NCBI GenBank assembly: GCA_937121005.1
Contig: CAKZKB010000258.1
Location: 1 to 5,680, forward strand
Reading direction: 5' to 3'
Length of the DNA: 5,680 nucleotides
Source: an uncultured cyanobacterium
GTDB lineage: Bacteria > Cyanobacteriota > Cyanobacteriia > Cyanobacteriales > Geitlerinemataceae
The translations under genes and the position numbers were made by a program. This document shows positions 1 through 5,557 of this stretch, piece by piece (position 1 is the stretch's first letter; each line of letters starts with the position of its first letter). Under the pieces are notes generated by a model that saw only the letters and a program-made list of their open reading frames with translations, was not told the origin of the DNA and made no database searches.

Positions 1-3
1 AAA

Positions 4-20
4 TGGAGGCGGAGCCTCCA
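4..20. repeat. Small perfect hairpin, TGGAGGC/GCCTCCA
   Basis: Seen directly: TGGAGGC at 4-10 and its exact reverse complement at 14-20, with a 3-base loop GGA. It is the first of two adjacent hairpins in the non-coding left end of the window. From memory, GC-rich palindromes of the form GGAGGCGGAGCCTCC are dispersed between genes in several filamentous cyanobacteria, so this is probably one copy of a genome-wide repeat. I could not check copy number. Confidence 0.6.
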
Positions 21-24
21 CAGT

Positions 25-51
25 TCGTTGCGCCCCAGAGGAACGCAACGA
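25..51. repeat. Hairpin TCGTTGCG/CGCAACGA next to the 4-20 palindrome
   Basis: Seen directly: TCGTTGCG at 25-32 pairs perfectly with CGCAACGA at 44-51 around an 11-base loop. It lies only four bases from the 4-20 hairpin, and the two probably form one composite intergenic repeat unit. The plus-strand frame through it is open for about 36 codons from the window edge, but it has no start codon in view. Its translation only reads through the palindromes, so I do not call it a gene. Confidence 0.6.
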
Positions 52-118
52 GGGATTAGGTTGTAGAATCTTATCTCCAGAGATCGCAGTTGTCAAGCCG
101 ACGAGATGTTAATCTGTA

Positions 119-187
119 GGGGCTAAGCATTCGCACAAGCTAACGAACGATTCTACCGATAACTCAACATGGTGAATGCTTCGCCCT
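119..187. repeat. Imperfect inverted pair of GGGC(T/G)AAGCATTC motifs
   Basis: Seen directly: GGGCTAAGCATTC at 120-132 pairs with GAATGCTTCGCCC at 174-186 at 12 of 13 positions. The one mismatch is T124 against C182. Both copies belong to the type GTAGGGGCGAAGCATTC, which I recall as a common intergenic sequence in cyanobacteria (not verified here). The right arm sits inside the 166-199 hairpin, so the two foldings compete. Confidence 0.55.
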
Positions 188-199
188 CTTCACCATGTT
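166..199 (-). terminator. Strong stem-loop at the end of the SGNH gene pair, probable terminator
   Basis: Seen directly: AACATGGTGAA at 166-176 and TTCACCATGTT at 189-199 form a perfect 11-bp stem with a 12-base loop. The stem begins inside the TAA stop codon (200-198) of the last gene, exactly where a terminator or 3'-end-protecting hairpin would sit. There is no U-tract after the stem in the transcribed direction (the RNA continues GAGUUAUCGG), so it is not a classical intrinsic terminator. Cyanobacterial terminators often lack clear U-runs. It could equally be an mRNA-stabilising hairpin or a dispersed repeat. Confidence 0.5.
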
Positions 200-1340
200 A
201 AGGTTGTAACCAAGTTTCGATCGCCTCTTTGGTATCTTCAAACAAGCGATCGCCGAAATATTCGCCGCCTTCGTCGGTAGTGTGGCTGATATCTGAAAAG
301 AACCATTCTGGCATCAGGGGTTCCGGGTTGTAGTCGATGAATTGGAAGCCAGACGATCGCACTACATTGGCGATCGCGGCGACATTGGTTTCGTACTGTC
401 TCCAGTCGATCGCGTCGTAAAACTCGAGCGCGTCTACATTCAGAGGAGCCATAAAGAATATAGCATTTTTGTCGTACTTTTGCAACAGAGCGATAATTTT
501 TTGGAGAAATAAAAATTCAGTGTTGCTGTCGCGATCGCTGGTTAAATCCACTTGCGAGGTTTCCCGGTAGCGGTTGGCGATGATGGTTTGTTGGGTTGGC
601 GACAAGTCGGTAAACGCAGTGTAGCGATCGCGCAAATCTTCTTCGGCGGCAAACACGCGATCGCGGTAGAGTTGGTATAAGGCAGAATCGGGAATATCGC
701 CGAACAGGTTTAAGGCAATGCGATCGGCTTCTCGATAGAAGAACCAGTATTTCTTGAGCCATTCGGAGATAGAATTATTAAAGTTGGCTCGCGGGTTCGA
801 CTGAATGCCTAAAAGTGGCGCTTCGGCTAGGGAAACGGGAACCCCTAACGCTTGCGGTAAGTCGGGGTGTCGAATAACCGTCTCGTCTAAAATCTTCTGG
901 CTGAAAGTATGATAGTTGAGTTGAATGAAGAAAATCTCGGCATCGTCTATAACTCGCTGGAGAACGTAGTAAATATCGCTCAGCAGCCAACCTTTAGAGG
1001 AGACGTTGTAAACGGCGATATTAGATAGATCGGGTTGCGATCGCGCCAAAGATCGCGCCAAAGCTGCCGGGTAGGTGTTCTGCGGCGATTGAATGCTAAT
1101 GCCGTAAGTTGGCGAAGAACCGAGAAAAATGATGTTCTTTTCTTCGGCATCTTGGCTACTAATATATCTTAAAAAATAAGGTAGTGCCACCATCTCTCTT
1201 TGATACGGTAGGCGATAAAAACTCTCGAACTCGCTGCTGTCAGACTCGCCAGCAAAAGTAAAAAAAGCAACGCGATCGATGAGGACGCTAAACCCCAAGA
1301 AAAAAGCAAATCGGCGCAGCAGTTGCGATCGCGAAATCAT
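198..1340 (-). CDS. SGNH/GDSL-fold protein with complete Ser-Gly-Asn-His set, membrane-anchored
   Basis: A 380-residue protein. Residues 8-30 are hydrophobic behind R4, R9 and R10, giving a signal anchor or uncleaved signal and implying export of the rest. SGNH blocks, in order: IIFLGSSPTYG with G74-S75-S76, where S76 replaces the Ser of the usual GDS; NVSSKGW with candidate oxyanion Gly G117; IQLNYHTF with N142; and SDISHTTDEGG with D350 and H353. All four signature residues can therefore be assigned. The spacing and N-terminal anchor recall DltD/AlgJ-like SGNH proteins that handle acyl groups on extracellular polymers (family knowledge). The substrate is unknown. The frame is open further upstream to 1490, but that stretch overlaps the end of the preceding gene. 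ATG 1340 lies one base past that gene's stop, has GGTGGGA upstream as a possible ribosome site, and starts just before the hydrophobic segment, so I chose it. Probably the second gene of a two-gene operon. Confidence 0.85.
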   Translation of the reverse strand: MISRSQLLRRFAFFLGFSVLIDRVAFFTFAGESDSSEFESFYRLPYQREMVALPYFLRYISSQDAEEKNIIFLGSSPTYGISIQSPQNTYPAALARSLARSQPDLSNIAVYNVSSKGWLLSDIYYVLQRVIDDAEIFFIQLNYHTFSQKILDETVIRHPDLPQALGVPVSLAEAPLLGIQSNPRANFNNSISEWLKKYWFFYREADRIALNLFGDIPDSALYQLYRDRVFAAEEDLRDRYTAFTDLSPTQQTIIANRYRETSQVDLTSDRDSNTEFLFLQKIIALLQKYDKNAIFFMAPLNVDALEFYDAIDWRQYETNVAAIANVVRSSGFQFIDYNPEPLMPEWFFSDISHTTDEGGEYFGDRLFEDTKEAIETWLQP

Positions 1341-1341
1341 G

Positions 1342-2349
1342 TTATTTGTCCCACCGTTTGGGATACTGAAAACGACGAGCGCTGGGCCAGTCAAATGTAG
1401 AGTTGACGCGCACGGCTTCTTCGACGAAAGTCCCGAGAATGGCTGCACCTTCGTGAGATAAATGCAGTCCGTCGCGATCGTATTTGGCATAACCGCGATC
1501 GTTGATAAAATAGTCGTAAATTTGCCCTAAAAAGACGACGTTGATGGAGCGATCGTTTTTGAGAGTGGCTCGATACAAGGATTGGTTGAGTCCCTCAATT
1601 TCAATATTACTCACGTCTAGTAGATCTTCAAAGTCTTTTCCCCCCGCTTCAATTTCCGATCGCGTGCCAATGGGTAGCGTGGGAAGAACGATAACAGTGG
1701 CGTTGGGATGGGAAGCAGCAATTTTGTCGAGCAATCGGTTATAATCGATCGCGATCGAGGCTAAAGAATCGCCTTCCATTAATTCGGCAATTCCCGCCAT
1801 GAGAACGATGGTATCAACCTCAAAATCTCGTAACTCGGAGAGGCGATCGTCAATGTTAGCAAATGTATTTCCTGCTAAGGCGCGATTGAAGGTATCTGGC
1901 GGCCAAATTTGTGGCGGAAACCAGCCTAACACGGAATGTCCTAATACTAAGATAGAAATTTGGCGATCGCCGTGCCAAGCCTTATCGAGTTCCATTTGTA
2001 GCAACTCGCGCATATCGCGCATCGTCCGTATTTTTTCGGGACGATCGTCAGCCAGTTTAGCTAAATAAGGGTCAACATTAGACAGGCGATCGAGGTATTC
2101 TTGCCAAGGATCGAAATCGGAAGTCGTCTCTAAAATCTGTTCGACTCGGGTGCGAGTTTGGCGATCGAGTTGGCGGGGTTTGAGAGTGGCGCGATCGGAA
2201 ATATCCAGGCGCAGATCGCTACTGCGACCCGGCCATTTTGTTTCTTGCCGTACCGAGCGGGGTCGTTCCGCATCGTTCTCTTTACCAATAAACTGGTAGG
2301 AGAGGGACAGGAAAGTAACAAAAATGACACTCCAAAAGAGAACTTTCAT
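1342..2349 (-). CDS. SGNH/GDSL-like hydrolase, PAF-acetylhydrolase-like motifs, block III Asn missing
   Basis: A 335-residue protein from ATG 2349. Residues 2-20 (KVLFWSVIFVTFLSLSYQF) are a hydrophobic signal or anchor without a lipobox. A charged, probably helical linker spans about 25-130, and an SGNH domain runs from about 130 to 312. Block I is ILVLGHSVLGW with Ser139 (GHS for GDS). Block II is NRALAGNT with G160, close to the NRGxxGxT form of TesA/PAF-acetylhydrolase-like enzymes. Block III is VLMAGIAEL, where the usual GxND reads G186-I-A188-E, so the Asn is lost. Block V is DGLHLSHEG with D293 and H296. Ser, Asp and His are kept, so activity is plausible but uncertain. An in-frame ATG at 2376 would add nine residues (MLPSDELDS); I prefer 2349 because it places the hydrophobic segment at the N-terminus. 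Neither start has a good Shine-Dalgarno. The stop is one base before the next SGNH gene, which implies coupled translation. Substrate unknown; a carbohydrate or lipid ester is a guess. Confidence 0.8.
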   Translation of the reverse strand: MKVLFWSVIFVTFLSLSYQFIGKENDAERPRSVRQETKWPGRSSDLRLDISDRATLKPRQLDRQTRTRVEQILETTSDFDPWQEYLDRLSNVDPYLAKLADDRPEKIRTMRDMRELLQMELDKAWHGDRQISILVLGHSVLGWFPPQIWPPDTFNRALAGNTFANIDDRLSELRDFEVDTIVLMAGIAELMEGDSLASIAIDYNRLLDKIAASHPNATVIVLPTLPIGTRSEIEAGGKDFEDLLDVSNIEIEGLNQSLYRATLKNDRSINVVFLGQIYDYFINDRGYAKYDRDGLHLSHEGAAILGTFVEEAVRVNSTFDWPSARRFQYPKRWDK

Positions 2350-2429
2350 CGAGTCGAGCTCGTCGGATGGAAGCATATATCGATCGGGACGGTCAATGTT
2401 AGGGTTGGGGCAATTTACACATCCATTCT

Positions 2430-2459
2430 ATTTTATCAGAGTTTGCTCGATCGAGCCAA
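2430..2459 (-). promoter_or_regulatory. Probable sigma70-type promoter for the SGNH gene pair
   Basis: On the minus strand, TTGGCT (2459-2454, 4 of 6 to TTGACA) is followed after 18 bases by TAAAAT (2435-2430, 5 of 6 to TATAAT). TGA directly upstream gives an extended TGn -10. Transcription would start near 2422-2424, leaving a leader of about 75 bases to ATG 2349 or about 47 to ATG 2376. The perfect 12-bp palindrome GCTCGATCGAGC (2445-2456) overlaps the -35 box and spacer. It could be an operator, but CGATCG-type palindromes are so common here that chance is possible. The SGNH pair is therefore probably transcribed separately from the glycosyltransferases. Confidence 0.55.
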
Positions 2460-2468
2460 GAGAACAAC

Positions 2469-2538
2469 GTAAGCATTCAGGTGGTACAGAGAAACCGGGT
2501 TTCTACACCCGTTTAGCCTAGCATACCTGAATCCTTAC
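2469..2538. repeat. 70-bp inverted-repeat element with nested palindrome
   Basis: Seen directly: GTAAGCATTCAGGT (2469-2482) and ACCTGAATCCTTAC (2525-2538) pair at 13 of 14 positions. The 42 bases between them contain the palindrome AGAAACCGGGTTTCT (2490-2504, 7-bp arms around one central base). A competing inner hairpin, CGGGT (2496-2500) with ACCCG (2507-2511), uses part of the same bases. The element lies between the last glycosyltransferase stop and the SGNH promoter and contains no gene. It could act as a terminator for the glycosyltransferase transcript, though there is no U-tract. It could also be a REP- or MITE-like dispersed element. I recall the inner palindrome as frequent in filamentous cyanobacteria, but could not check. 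Confidence 0.7.
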
Positions 2539-2542
2539 AGAG

Positions 2543-2572
2543 TAACTTTCTTTTATCCATTGGCAAAAGTTA
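2543..2572. repeat. Weak AT-rich inverted repeat just after the glycosyltransferase stop
   Basis: TAACTTT (2543-2549) and AAAGTTA (2566-2572) are exact reverse complements with a 16-base loop, starting two bases after the TAG stop of the preceding gene. The arms hold a single G-C pair, so the stem would be unstable, and no U-tract follows. At most it is an accessory part of the transcript end; it may be chance. Confidence 0.3.
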
Positions 2573-2574
2573 TC

Positions 2575-3561
2575 CTAAACAGACGGAATTCTGATATGGA
2601 CGAGCAAGGTTTCAACATCGACCCATTTTTGCAGGCGTTCTAAACTCATTTTAGCAGAGTTAGGCGGTAAAGCAAGTACGATCGCGATTCTGACGATCGC
2701 TTTCCAAAACACTCGCCGCCGCACAAAAGAGGGTTCGTTCTCGATTAATTTCCACAGCAGGCGCGTGGCTTCGCGCAGGTTTTTCCGAGAGAGATCTCCG
2801 GCTAAACTTTTGTAGGCGAGGTATTTATAAGTATTGGCGCGGCTGCGTTTCTCGAGCGATCGCAGCTTTTGCGGAACGCGATCGATGGCGCGATCGATAC
2901 AGCGACAGCAAGCTGCTTCCAAACGGCGCAGATTTGCCGACTGCGAACTTGTCGATTGTCGGTACAAAATATGAGGTTGGGAAACGCAAACAAAGGGATA
3001 GCGTTCGGCTAAGCGCAACCACAAATCCCAGTCTTCAGTGGGTGGCATAGTTTCATCGAAAACACCGACGGCTTCCAGTGCTGTTTTGCGAATTAAGGGA
3101 TTCGATCCGTTATCAATAAAGTTGACTAAAAATAGAGCTTCTAAAACATTACCATTTAAGGTGACATGGCTGGCAGGACGCAAATAGTTTCCGTCCTCGT
3201 CAATGCAATCGCTCCAACTGTAAGCAACGGCGGCATCGGGATTTTCTTTTAAGGCTTGCAGTTGCGCTTCTAATTTTTGTGGAGTCCACAAGTCATCAGC
3301 ATCGAGAAAGGCGATAAATTCTCCAGAAGCGCGAGAGATGCCGCGATTTCGGCTAGCCGCTTGTCCGGCATTGGGGTAAGAGAAAACGGAGACGCGATCG
3401 TCTGCTATGCTGGAGATAGCCTCGACAGTGCCATCGGTAGAACCATCGTCGATTGCGATAACTTCCAGGTCGCCAAAAGTTTGTGCGAGAACAGAATTGA
3501 TGGTCTCGCGGATAGTTTTTTCGCCATTATAAACGGGAATGATAACGGAGACAAGGGGCAT
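2575..3561 (-). CDS. Family-2 glycosyltransferase (third of three tandem paralogues)
   Basis: A 328-residue GT-A-fold, GT2-type inverting glycosyltransferase, expected to move a sugar from a nucleotide-sugar to a glycan or lipid acceptor in the cytoplasm. Visible motifs: VSVIIPVYNGEKTI at 4-17; IDDGSTD at 37-43 (nucleotide binding); NAGQAASRNRG at 64-74; FLDADDLW at 85-92 with metal-binding D87-A-D89; and TEDWDLW at 175-181, where the ED motif (E176-D177) gives the catalytic base. LYRQSTSSQS follows, with Ser where many GT2 enzymes carry the His of YRxH. A hydrophobic, basic helix near 285-300 (FWKAIVRIAIVLALPP) may touch the membrane. By eye, 67 of the first 100 residues match the middle paralogue and 59 match the first. 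The frame stays open upstream to 4002, but that would overlap the previous gene and precede the GT2 start; ATG 3561, four bases after the previous stop, matches its paralogues. The donor and acceptor sugars cannot be read from the sequence. Confidence 0.93.
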   Translation of the reverse strand: MPLVSVIIPVYNGEKTIRETINSVLAQTFGDLEVIAIDDGSTDGTVEAISSIADDRVSVFSYPNAGQAASRNRGISRASGEFIAFLDADDLWTPQKLEAQLQALKENPDAAVAYSWSDCIDEDGNYLRPASHVTLNGNVLEALFLVNFIDNGSNPLIRKTALEAVGVFDETMPPTEDWDLWLRLAERYPFVCVSQPHILYRQSTSSQSANLRRLEAACCRCIDRAIDRVPQKLRSLEKRSRANTYKYLAYKSLAGDLSRKNLREATRLLWKLIENEPSFVRRRVFWKAIVRIAIVLALPPNSAKMSLERLQKWVDVETLLVHIRIPSV

Positions 3562-3565
3562 AAAC

Positions 3566-4552
3566 TTAGGGAGCCAGTTTAGTATAAGCAAACAGATCGT
3601 ACAAGCTGCAAAGGCGCTCGAATTTAGGTTGCAGCGATCGCGCTGTCGCCTGGGGAAGTAAGGCGATACTCGTGCTTCGCAAGAATACTGACAGAACCAA
3701 TCGCTTATACAATAATATTTCCGGTCTATAATACAGCATTTTGAGAGCAAAAGTAAAGGCAGCCAGACCAAATTCTCGGCGGCGATCGCACTCAAAACAC
3801 CGAAAGATGAGATACTGATAGAGGTTTGCCAAGCAGTCTCGCTGAAATTGGCGATCGCAGTTGGGAAAACGAGGAAAATGGCGATGCAAAACTTGGAGAC
3901 ATTCGGCTTCTTGATACCAAATTTGTGCAGACATGGACGAAGGAGAAAAGCGGTAAAGTACCTGTACTGTAGGAACGGCGACAAACTCGTATTCTTTGGC
4001 AATTCTCAGCCACATATCCCAGTCTGCGGCTGTACTTAACTCTGTATCGAAGTTGCCAACGCGATCGAAAACGGCTTTACGAACGAGAACGTTAGACCCA
4101 TTCTCAATGACGTTAACTAGGAGAAGTTGTTCGCCAACCTTTCCGTTAACAGAAATGTGACATCCCGGACGAAAAAAATTGCTGTCTTCGTCAATAAAAT
4201 CCGTCCAGCTATAGGCAACAGCCGCCTGCGGGTTGTTTTCTAAGGCTTGTAACTGCAATTCGAGTTTATCTTTTGTCCACAGATCGTCCGCATCTAAAAA
4301 AGAAATATATTCACCTGTCGATCGCTCGATACCGCGATTGCGACTGGCGGCTAAACCTGCATTCTCATAGGAGAAAAGATGAAGGCGATCGTCGTCAATA
4401 TTGCCAACAAGATCGGCAGTGCGATCGCGGGAACCATCGTTAATGATAATCAGTTCTAGATCTGTATGCGTTTGCGCGAGTACTGATTGAATAGTTTCTT
4501 GAATGGTTTTCTCGCCATTGAAAACAGGAATGACAACAGAAATTTTAGGCAT
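3566..4552 (-). CDS. Family-2 glycosyltransferase with altered ED motif (middle paralogue)
   Basis: A 328-residue GT2-type glycosyltransferase, collinear with its two neighbours. Motifs: ISVVIPVFNGEKTI at 4-17; INDGSRD at 37-43; NAGLAASRNRG at 64-74; FLDADDLW at 85-92 with D87 and D89. The ED position reads TAADWDMW, so Glu176 is Ala while Asp177 is kept. LYRFSPSSMS follows at 199-208, with Gln197 where both neighbours have the His of PHILYR. Because the Asp usually supplies the base, the enzyme may still be active, but with changed acceptor binding or rate. The C-terminal third is helical and ends in a hydrophobic stretch near 283-300 (KRLVLSVFLRSTSIALLP), possibly membrane-associating. ATG 4552 lies three bases after the preceding stop, with no Shine-Dalgarno visible. 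The gene is intact, with no frameshift. The tight spacing places all three glycosyltransferases in one transcript. Confidence 0.93.
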   Translation of the reverse strand: MPKISVVIPVFNGEKTIQETIQSVLAQTHTDLELIIINDGSRDRTADLVGNIDDDRLHLFSYENAGLAASRNRGIERSTGEYISFLDADDLWTKDKLELQLQALENNPQAAVAYSWTDFIDEDSNFFRPGCHISVNGKVGEQLLLVNVIENGSNVLVRKAVFDRVGNFDTELSTAADWDMWLRIAKEYEFVAVPTVQVLYRFSPSSMSAQIWYQEAECLQVLHRHFPRFPNCDRQFQRDCLANLYQYLIFRCFECDRRREFGLAAFTFALKMLYYRPEILLYKRLVLSVFLRSTSIALLPQATARSLQPKFERLCSLYDLFAYTKLAP

Positions 4553-4555
4553 GGC

Positions 4556-5548
4556 TTAAAAGGGTTGAGTGCGAAAGAATTTGTACAATTCCCGAGTCGG
4601 ATAAATTTTGCGATCGATGCGGTTTCCCCATCGTTGTGCCATGGAAGTGGGAAGCAAAGATAAAGTCACTCCTTTGAGAAGAATCGCTAAAACCAAACGT
4701 TTGTTACTCAACAAATTGCGATCGTTGACGATCGCCTTTTGCAGAAAATTGAGAACCTTGATGCCAATTCCTTTTTGATGGGAGTTTTCAAAGCATTTGT
4801 GTAACAGATACTTATAGATATTTCCTAAGCTAGCAGGTTTTAGATGTTTGACGGGATCGGGAACGCGATCGAAATTCACGTCAACAACGCGAATGCAGTT
4901 CGCCTCCTCACACTCCAAATTTGTCGATCGAGAAGTTCTTGATTTTCGGTATAAGATATGCGGACAAGAAACGCAGACAAATTGATATCTTGTTGCCAAA
5001 CGGATTCCTAAGTCCCAATCTTCCGCAGCTAGCATCCGCGTATCGAACCCTTTTACGCTTTCTAAAGCCTGACGGCGAACGAGAAAGTTAGAACCGCTTT
5101 CGATAAAATTAAATAACAAAATATACGGAAGAACGTCACCATTGACGGTAAAACAGGAGCCGGCATGAAGAAAATTTCCCTCTTCATCAATAAAATTCGT
5201 CCAACTATAAGCCACTGCCGCTTCGGGTGTTTTTTGCAAAGCCTCTAGCTGTCGTTCTAGCTTCTCAGGATGCCATAAATCGTCAGAATCAATAAAGGAA
5301 ATATAGTCTCCACAAGCGCGATCGATTCCTCGGTTGCGGTTGATGCTTTGTCCGGCATTAGAATACGAGAAAGTGGCTAGACGCGAATCGCCTATTGTCG
5401 AGGCAATTTCGACCGTCTCGTCCGTCGAACCATCATCGACAACTAATATTTCTATATCTTTGTAGGTTTGATGGAGAACCGAATCGAGGGTCGATCGAAT
5501 TGTTTTAGCACTGTTATAGGTGGGAACAATAATAGAAATGACAGGCAT
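4556..5548 (-). CDS. Family-2 glycosyltransferase (first of three tandem paralogues)
   Basis: A 330-residue GT2-type glycosyltransferase. Motifs: ISIIVPTYNSAKTI at 4-17; VDDGSTD at 37-43; NAGQSINRNRG at 64-74; FIDSDDLW at 85-92 with D87-S-D89 for metal and diphosphate; and AEDWDLG at 175-181 with the complete ED pair E176-D177. YRKSRTSRS follows at 200-208, again without the His of YRxH. A hydrophobic segment near 284-300 (RLVLAILLKGVTLSLLP) ends in LLP, as in the middle paralogue. ATG 5548 gives the standard GT2 N-terminus and matches both sisters. It is nine bases past the stop of a probable upstream gene, and a TATAAT-type promoter also lies close upstream. It is somewhat more diverged from the third copy than the middle one is, and no GCGATCGC falls within it. 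Likely role: one sugar-addition step in surface glycan assembly; specificity unknown. Confidence 0.93.
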   Translation of the reverse strand: MPVISIIVPTYNSAKTIRSTLDSVLHQTYKDIEILVVDDGSTDETVEIASTIGDSRLATFSYSNAGQSINRNRGIDRACGDYISFIDSDDLWHPEKLERQLEALQKTPEAAVAYSWTNFIDEEGNFLHAGSCFTVNGDVLPYILLFNFIESGSNFLVRRQALESVKGFDTRMLAAEDWDLGIRLATRYQFVCVSCPHILYRKSRTSRSTNLECEEANCIRVVDVNFDRVPDPVKHLKPASLGNIYKYLLHKCFENSHQKGIGIKVLNFLQKAIVNDRNLLSNKRLVLAILLKGVTLSLLPTSMAQRWGNRIDRKIYPTRELYKFFRTQPF

Positions 5549-5557
5549 GGCAAGGGT

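Larger units (their letters stand above)
246..4428. repeat. HIP1 octamers GCGATCGC, 13 exact copies
   Basis: Exact copies start at 246, 370, 531, 624, 657, 1037, 1325, 1963, 2856, 3634, 3782, 3851 and 4421, about one per 440 bases. By chance an octamer would appear about once in 65 kb. HIP1 enrichment is a known signature of many cyanobacterial genomes and is the main basis for assigning the window to that phylum. All copies lie inside coding sequence; seven are in or at the start of the last SGNH gene. Confidence 0.95.

Noticed and set aside
2..112. Plus-strand frame open for about 36 codons from the left edge
   Set aside because: It only translates through the two palindromes. No start codon is in view, and the residue string looks like a read-through repeat.
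517..990. Two minus-strand open frames of 81 and 70 codons in another frame of the last SGNH gene
   Set aside because: They are same-strand shadows fully inside a gene with clear SGNH motifs, and rich in Arg/Ser as expected from reading GATCGC words out of frame.
1341..1490. Upstream extension of the last SGNH frame (50 extra codons)
   Set aside because: It overlaps the coding end of the preceding SGNH gene. The start at 1340 sits one base past that gene's stop and directly before the hydrophobic segment.
1799..2068. Plus-strand open frame of 89 codons
   Set aside because: It is antisense to the SGNH catalytic region, and its translation is low-complexity and rich in S/R/K.
2158..2472. Plus-strand open frame of 104 codons across the start of the first SGNH gene
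   Set aside because: It runs antisense through a gene and its promoter, without recognisable motifs or a ribosome site.
3277..3582. Plus-strand open frame of 101 codons
   Set aside because: It is antisense to the conserved GT2 catalytic domain, has no domain of its own, and is explained by the composition of the real gene.
3562..4002. Upstream extension of the third glycosyltransferase frame (about 147 extra codons)
   Set aside because: It lies out of frame inside the middle glycosyltransferase on the same strand, has no recognisable domain, and would put a long tail before a standard GT2 N-terminus.
246..4428. The repeated GCGATCGC words as an array or CRISPR-like system
   Set aside because: Spacing is irregular, the copies sit within codons, and there is no repeat-spacer structure. 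They are HIP1 sites.
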